This document shows positions 43,114-47,154 of a DNA stretch of 47,154 nt, one piece after another. Position 1 is the stretch's first letter; every line of letters begins with the position of its first letter. The notes beneath the pieces are model-generated. The model worked only from the letters and a program-made list of their open reading frames with translations, was not told the origin of the DNA and searched no databases. The position numbers were made by a program, and so were the translations under genes. The stretch is from Deltaproteobacteria bacterium (lineage in GTDB: Bacteria > Myxococcota_A > UBA796 > GCA-2862545), in NCBI GenBank assembly GCA_016938035.1, contig JAFGVK010000029.1, positions 1-47,154 of the forward strand, written 5' to 3'.

Positions 43114-44817
43114 ATGGAGGCGCGGGAGGTGCGCTTGCTGCTGTGGCTGTCCTTGGCGTTGACCGGGTGGGCGTGCCCGCAGCAGGTGACCGTGGCCCAG
43201 TGGGAGGCCGCGCTGGCCGAGGTGGACGCCTTCGCGGTGGCACGCAACGTGTCCCACTTCAAGACCGGCTACGCCGGCCTCGTGGAGGACCTCTCCTGCC
43301 TCGGGGGGCTGGTGACGGCCGAGGACGCGTGGACCTTTCACGCCCTGGCGGGGCTTGAGGCCGAGCTGAGGGGGGTGGACGGGACGCAGTGGTTTCGCGG
43401 GTCGCGCGAGCTGTACCCCGAGCGGCAGGGGCCGGGCTGGCTGGGCGCGCCTCCCAACCGCCTCACCCTCCACTGGGACGCGGCGGGGCAGGGGAGGGGG
43501 AGCTGGCGGAGGGAGCCACTCCCCGAGGGGGTCGCGCTGTGGGTGGACGGCAGGAGGGCGGGGAGCCTGCCGGTGGAGCGGCCCTCCCTGGTGCAGGTGG
43601 TGGGGGCGGGGGGCGCGGTGCAGTACTCGGGGATCGTCGCTCCGGGTGCGGGGCTCCCGCCGCTCCAGCAGCGGGTGGCGCCTGTCGCGCCGGTCGGCCG
43701 GGTGATCGCGGTGGGGGTCGGCACGGTGTCGGAGCAGGCCGCCCTCAGGCGGGAGGTGTCGTCGGCGGGGAGCGGACCCCTGGTGCTCGCCCCCACCCCT
43801 GACGCCACCTGGGTGCAGGTCGAGGACCTGCGCAGCTTCGCGGTGCGACAGGGCCACAAGGTGGAGGTGCGCCCCGTGGACCCCCTCCAGCACCTCTTCG
43901 CCGCGGCTGGCGCGCCGATCCCGTTGGAGGCGCCGTCGCGCCAGGACATCGACCGCATGAGGCCGTCGCAGCGCCTGCTCCCGCAGAACCCGCGCGCCAA
44001 CACCGCCTACACCGCCTACACCCTCGAGTGGGGCGAGACCAGGGTGGGGCTGGAGAGCCTCTCGGTGGGGGTGGCTCCCAGGGTGCAGCTGGGGACCGGG
44101 GTGGCGCTCGACGCGCTGGGGATCTACAACGGGCAGCTCAAGCTCAACCTGCTCCGCGAGGGGCCCGCGGAGCTGGCGCTGGTGGGAGACGCGGGCTGGG
44201 TGCCTCTGGGGGACGTGCTGGCCCGCTTTGACCTGGCGGAGGCCGACGTGGTCGACTCCCTGCTCTACACCAAGGTGGGCGCGAGGCTCTCGCTTCGGCT
44301 CGCCGAGCCCTGGTCGGCCCACGCCAACGTCAACTACCGGCGGATGGACGTGCGGGGGCTGCTGGACCTGGGATCGCTGCCCGAATTCCTCCTCCCGGGG
44401 CAGGACCTGGGCGAGAGCGCGCTGGTCCCCACAGTGCGCGGCGAGCTGTTCTCGGCCAAGCTGGTGACGGACTACCGCTTCAACCGGCGCGACGCCCTGC
44501 TGCTGATGGGTGAGGCGCAGCTGTACGCGGTGGCCCGCGCTGGGGTGAGCGTGGAGACCGACGCGATCCCCGGTGATATCGATCTGATCGCGGCCTACGG
44601 CGGGTGGGTGGACCCCCTGAGCGCCTACTCCCTGACCCTGGCCTGGCAGTCCACCTGGCGCCACCTTGAGGCCAGGATCGGGGGTGGGGTCTCGGCGATT
44701 CCTTGGATGTGGGCCACTGGAGCGGTTGACCTGTCCTATCGCTTCGGCGGCGCGTCGCGGGGCAAGGCGCAGCGGATGCGGCGCGGCTGGCGCTCGGACC
44801 GGGCGGCCGCTGAGTAG
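43114..44817 (+). CDS. Outer-membrane protein with PEGA-like domain and C-terminal barrel
   Basis: The product has 567 residues. Seen: signal peptide (about 1-21, ending WAC); an alpha-helical region with DLSCLGGLVTAEDAWTFHAL (about 55-75) seen in similar Myxococcota proteins; a PEGA-like beta segment GVALWVDGRRAGSLPVE (about 142-158); a linker of about 110 residues rich in Pro and Val; and, from about 295, alternating amphipathic strands (LEWGETRVGLESLSVGVAPRV, LSLRLAEPWSAHANVNYRR) that suggest a beta-barrel. The end is basic (RMRRGWRSDRAAAE), not the usual aromatic terminus. ATG 43114 precedes a run of G; a GTG seven codons in is also possible. Function is unknown. Confidence 0.68.
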   Translation: MEAREVRLLLWLSLALTGWACPQQVTVAQWEAALAEVDAFAVARNVSHFKTGYAGLVEDLSCLGGLVTAEDAWTFHALAGLEAELRGVDGTQWFRGSRELYPERQGPGWLGAPPNRLTLHWDAAGQGRGSWRREPLPEGVALWVDGRRAGSLPVERPSLVQVVGAGGAVQYSGIVAPGAGLPPLQQRVAPVAPVGRVIAVGVGTVSEQAALRREVSSAGSGPLVLAPTPDATWVQVEDLRSFAVRQGHKVEVRPVDPLQHLFAAAGAPIPLEAPSRQDIDRMRPSQRLLPQNPRANTAYTAYTLEWGETRVGLESLSVGVAPRVQLGTGVALDALGIYNGQLKLNLLREGPAELALVGDAGWVPLGDVLARFDLAEADVVDSLLYTKVGARLSLRLAEPWSAHANVNYRRMDVRGLLDLGSLPEFLLPGQDLGESALVPTVRGELFSAKLVTDYRFNRRDALLLMGEAQLYAVARAGVSVETDAIPGDIDLIAAYGGWVDPLSAYSLTLAWQSTWRHLEARIGGGVSAIPWMWATGAVDLSYRFGGASRGKAQRMRRGWRSDRAAAE

Positions 44818-44827
44818 CGGGTGCGGC

Positions 44828-44856
44828 TTGCGGTGTGGGGGCGCGATCTCTAGACT
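44828..44856 (+). promoter_or_regulatory. Sigma-70-like promoter for the small membrane protein
   Basis: TTGCGG (44828-44833), a 17-base spacer and TAGACT (44851-44856) lie 27 bases before the GTG at 44883. It begins ten bases after the stop of the preceding gene, showing that the two are separately transcribed. Confidence 0.6.
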
Positions 44857-44882
44857 ACGTGGCAGTGCGTCTTGGAGGTCAT

Positions 44883-45287
44883 GTGAACGCGATCCCTAGT
44901 CAGCTTCAGACCGCAGCGATCCTGCAGCTTGTGTCCGGCATCCTCAACGTCATCGCCCTCTGGTACGTCGCCTCCATGGGGCTGGCGGTGCTGGGTGGGG
45001 CGGTGACTGGGTGCGTCACGCTGGGGGCGTGCCCCATCGGCGTGGCCTGTGGGATCCCGCCGATGGCGCTCATCCTGGTGGGGGTCCTGGAGATCGTGGC
45101 GGGGATCCTCACCATCGCTCGGGTCTCCGGCACCCACCGCATCCCGACGTACGTGGCCTATCTGGAACTGGCGAGCCTGCTGCTCGGGGGGCTGGTGAGC
45201 GCCATCGTCGGCGGCGTGGTGCTGATCCTGATGCGGTCCGAGGAGGTGCGCGCCTACGACGAGGCGATGGCGGCGGAGGCTCGCTAA
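44883..45287 (+). CDS. Four-helix membrane protein of unknown function
   Basis: The product has 134 residues. Seen: four hydrophobic helices (about 9-30, 32-48, 58-76 and 91-115) with an inter-helix CVTLGACPIGVAC segment bearing three Cys, and an acidic cytoplasmic tail (RSEEVRAYDEAMAAEAR). GTG 44883 has GGAGG four bases upstream; the longer frame from 44835 would cross the promoter. I do not recognise the family, although similar four-helix proteins are common in this group of bacteria. Confidence 0.75.
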   Translation: MNAIPSQLQTAAILQLVSGILNVIALWYVASMGLAVLGGAVTGCVTLGACPIGVACGIPPMALILVGVLEIVAGILTIARVSGTHRIPTYVAYLELASLLLGGLVSAIVGGVVLILMRSEEVRAYDEAMAAEAR

Positions 45288-45601
45288 AGCGCCTCAGCTA
45301 CCAGAGCAAGGATCGCGGTATCAACTGGTTTCTTGCGTGTTGCGTCGCGACCGCTTGGGCGCCCGGAGCGGCGCCCCCGCGGGAGCTGCCAGAGGCCGCG
45401 TCCCCTGACCGGTTCACCCCGCCGCTCCACGGGTGACACCGTCCTCCTGGGAGGTGCGCACAGGCCGTCACCGCCCTCCTCGCGCGCCCCGGTCGATAGG
45501 GGCCGCGCTGGGGTGTGGTGCGTTGTCCAGGCGGTTATCCGGCCACCGCGCGCGCAGAGCACCGCCCAGGCGGTGCGGGCGACGCGCGTCACGGAGTCCC
45601 G
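45288..45601. other. Gap before the PurF-like gene
   Basis: I see no gene in these 314 bases. They contain a slightly AT-richer patch at about 45320-45345 and a strong hairpin at 45559-45576 next to the following start codon. Confidence 0.4.
45559..45576 (+). promoter_or_regulatory. Hairpin upstream of the PurF-like gene
   Basis: GCACCGCC-CA-GGCGGTGC is a perfect 8-bp inverted repeat ending 25 bases before the start at 45602. It could be a leader hairpin or an operator; there is no further evidence. Confidence 0.35.
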
Positions 45602-46918
45602 ATGGTTCGCGTTGCAGCAGAGGGAGGACTGGTCGCGCTGGGTCCCAGGAGTGACGCCGCCCGCAGGGTGGCGCTGGGCCTGCACGGGCTGTCGCACAGG
45701 GGCCCCGCGGCAGGGATGCTGGCGCTGGCGCGCGGCAAGGAGCTGCTCCGCGGCGCGGGGGACGCTGTGGGGCTCGCGTCGGGAGAGAGCGCCGCGGTGG
45801 TCGGCTGCGCCGGTGCCCCCTCGCTCCTGGCCGGGGGCCTGACCCGAGACGGGGAGGTGGCGGTCGCGCTGCTGGGGCGCCTCACCGCCGCCGAGGCGCT
45901 GCGGGCGGAGCTGCGGCGAGAGGGCGGGGTGCTCCCCGCGGGCGACGCGGCGCTAGTGCTCCACATGATGGCGCGCTCCTCTCAGCGATCTCTGGCCGGG
46001 AGGGTGGTGGAGGCGCTCCTGAAGGGGCAGGGGAGCTTCGCGGGGATCGTGCTGTCGGGGGGGCAGCTGCTGGCCTTCCGCGACCCCAGGGGCCTGGTGC
46101 CGCTGGTGGTGGGGCGGGTGGAGGGGACGCTGGCGCTGGCCTCAGAGGGGCTGGCGATCGAGGCGATGGGGGGCGAGGTGCTCCGAGAGGTGGGGCCGGG
46201 GGAATTGGTGCTGGTCGAGCGCGACCAGGTCACCGCGCTGCGCCCCTTCCCGCCCAGGGCCAGGGCCAAGTGCGCGCTGGAGTCCCTGAGCCTGGGGCGC
46301 TCCGACGCTGCGGACGTGGTGCTCCGCCGCGCGCTGGGGATCAGGCTGGCCGCGCTCTCGCCGGTGCCTGGCCTGGAAGGGGTCGTGGCCCCCAGGGGGG
46401 CCGAGGCCTGCGGTCTGGGCTTCGCCGAGGGGGGGCGCAGCGCCCTGCTCCCCGCGCTGGGCTGCGAGGATCCAGGTGCCGCCGCGCTGGCGGAGGGCCT
46501 GGAGGATCTGAACCTGGAGGCGCGGGCCGCCCTGCGGCCGCTGTCCGCGTGGCTGAAGGGGAAGGTGGTGGCGCTGGTCCTCGATCACTTGGCCGCAGAG
46601 GAGGGGGTCCAGCGCCTGGCGCGGGCGCTCCGCGCTGGGGGGGCGGCAGCGGTTCACCTACGGGTGTGCAGCCCGCCCCTCCGTGCCCGGTGCGCCCTGG
46701 GGGTGCGCTTCCCACCCCTCGCGCCCGCCACCCCAGATCCTGAGGTGCTCGGGGTGGACTCTCTGGCCTTCCTCCCAGGGGCGGAGCTGGACAGGGCGCT
46801 GGCCGACCACAGCGCCGGGTGGTGCACCGCCTGTCTGGGTGGCCCCAGCCCCCTGCTGGAGGAGCGGGGCGCGGTGGAGCAGCTGGAGATGTTCCGCGGG
46901 AAGGGCGGGGCGGAGTAG
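45602..46918 (+). CDS. PurF-like protein lacking the catalytic residues of both domains
   Basis: This resembles glutamine phosphoribosylpyrophosphate amidotransferase (PurF) along its whole length of 438 residues. Shared: LSHRGPAAGMLAL (about 28-40, LQHRGQESAG in PurF), GSFAGIVLSGGQLLAFRDPRGLVPLVVGR, ASEGLAIEAMGGEVLREVGPGELV, LGVDSLAFLPGAEL and CTACLGG near the end. Missing: the N-terminal nucleophile Cys (MCGI is MVRV), the RYS glutamine-binding motif, the HNGNL oxyanion loop (ALLGRL here), and the PRPP loop VDDSIVRGTT (LVLDHLAAEEG here). It therefore should neither release ammonia nor use PRPP. The frame is intact with normal codon use, so it is not a decaying pseudogene. ATG 45602 is the best start, without a clear ribosome-binding site. 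A regulatory or scaffold role is inferred. Confidence 0.8.
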   Translation: MVRVAAEGGLVALGPRSDAARRVALGLHGLSHRGPAAGMLALARGKELLRGAGDAVGLASGESAAVVGCAGAPSLLAGGLTRDGEVAVALLGRLTAAEALRAELRREGGVLPAGDAALVLHMMARSSQRSLAGRVVEALLKGQGSFAGIVLSGGQLLAFRDPRGLVPLVVGRVEGTLALASEGLAIEAMGGEVLREVGPGELVLVERDQVTALRPFPPRARAKCALESLSLGRSDAADVVLRRALGIRLAALSPVPGLEGVVAPRGAEACGLGFAEGGRSALLPALGCEDPGAAALAEGLEDLNLEARAALRPLSAWLKGKVVALVLDHLAAEEGVQRLARALRAGGAAAVHLRVCSPPLRARCALGVRFPPLAPATPDPEVLGVDSLAFLPGAELDRALADHSAGWCTACLGGPSPLLEERGAVEQLEMFRGKGGAE

Positions 46919-47154
46919 CGGGCTGATCGCAGCTCGGATCGCGCGCGCGCGCCCCGGGGGCACCGCGGGTCGGTGTGACCTGGTGGGGCCTACGCAGCCC
47001 CTCCCCGCCTCGTCTCCGAGGCGTTCGCCGCCCCGCGCGCCGCAGCGCGCTTCGCTTGGGATCTCGCATGGGAGCGGCGCGAAGGCCGGGCGGGAGGGGT
47101 GCGGGGTGGCTCCACGACCGGCAGGTCCTCGCGCCCCCGCTGGGTCCCCGCGCA
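46919..47154. other. Right-edge gap, no feature seen
   Basis: The last 236 bases carry no gene that I can support. A short CG-alternating run occurs at about 46937-46955. Confidence 0.4.

Overview
The window comes from a very GC-rich genome with dense, strongly GC3-biased coding on both strands. Several proteins point to Myxococcota or a close deltaproteobacterial-type lineage. Two large secreted proteins carry arrays of the MopE-like DCDD...CDG(V/L)DNDCDG calcium/metal-binding motif. One of them ends in a Gly-Cys, hydrophobic, Arg-rich tail of the MYXO-CTERM type. There are also many lipoproteins, an adenylate cyclase with FHA-like regions, and a PEGA-like outer-membrane protein. The species cannot be named from sequence alone. 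I saw no rRNA, tRNA, CRISPR array or plasmid/phage module.

Layout. 1-852 holds the N-terminal 284 codons of an integron-type integrase (IntI) running off the left edge. 1053-5440 holds ileS and rnc, separated by a perfect 16-bp hairpin. 5441-6076 is a gene-free, repeat-bearing gap. 6077-9265 is a glycine-rich MopE-like protein. 9419-12744 is the acetate kinase/phosphotransacetylase operon (reverse), with an SDR gene diverging from it. 13789-15206 contains repeats and a DUF4377-type lipoprotein. nadD and murI diverge at about 15.8 kb. 16654-17172 is a hairpin-rich gap. 17173-20221 runs forward: pgeF, a TPR lipoprotein, a Wza-like export protein and an Hsp20. 20486-23447 runs in reverse: a Cys-rich lipoprotein, then pdxJ-rlmI-sfsA. 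A class III cyclase, a DUF4919-like protein, an M2 peptidase, a lipoprotein/TonB-receptor pair, topB and an HD protein follow. The second MopE-like protein (33281-36382) is next. A complete system I cytochrome c maturation operon, ccmABCDEFGH plus a CcmI-like TPR protein, occupies 36533-42985 on the reverse strand. An outer-membrane protein, a four-helix membrane protein and an unusual PurF-like protein close the window.

How genes work together. pta and ack convert acetyl-CoA to acetate plus ATP. The ccm operon exports haem, holds it on CcmE, reduces apocytochrome thiols with CcmG/CcmH and ligates haem with CcmF, which implies c-type cytochrome respiration. Most of its junctions are 4-base ATGA/GTGA overlaps, suggesting translational coupling. 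nadD (NAD), pdxJ (PLP), murI (D-Glu) and pgeF (peptidoglycan quality control) are housekeeping genes.

Best leads for novelty: (1) a PurF paralogue that appears to have lost both active sites (45602-46918); (2) a 111-bp dispersed repeat, 77% identical without gaps between two intergenic copies 9.4 kb apart; (3) a roughly 80-residue domain-like insertion just after the KMSKS loop of IleRS; (4) an IntI with no recognisable attI or cassettes on its 5' side; (5) an inverted-repeat-bounded, hairpin-rich block after murI; (6) topoisomerase III with duplicated C-terminal modules and a 15-bp minisatellite.
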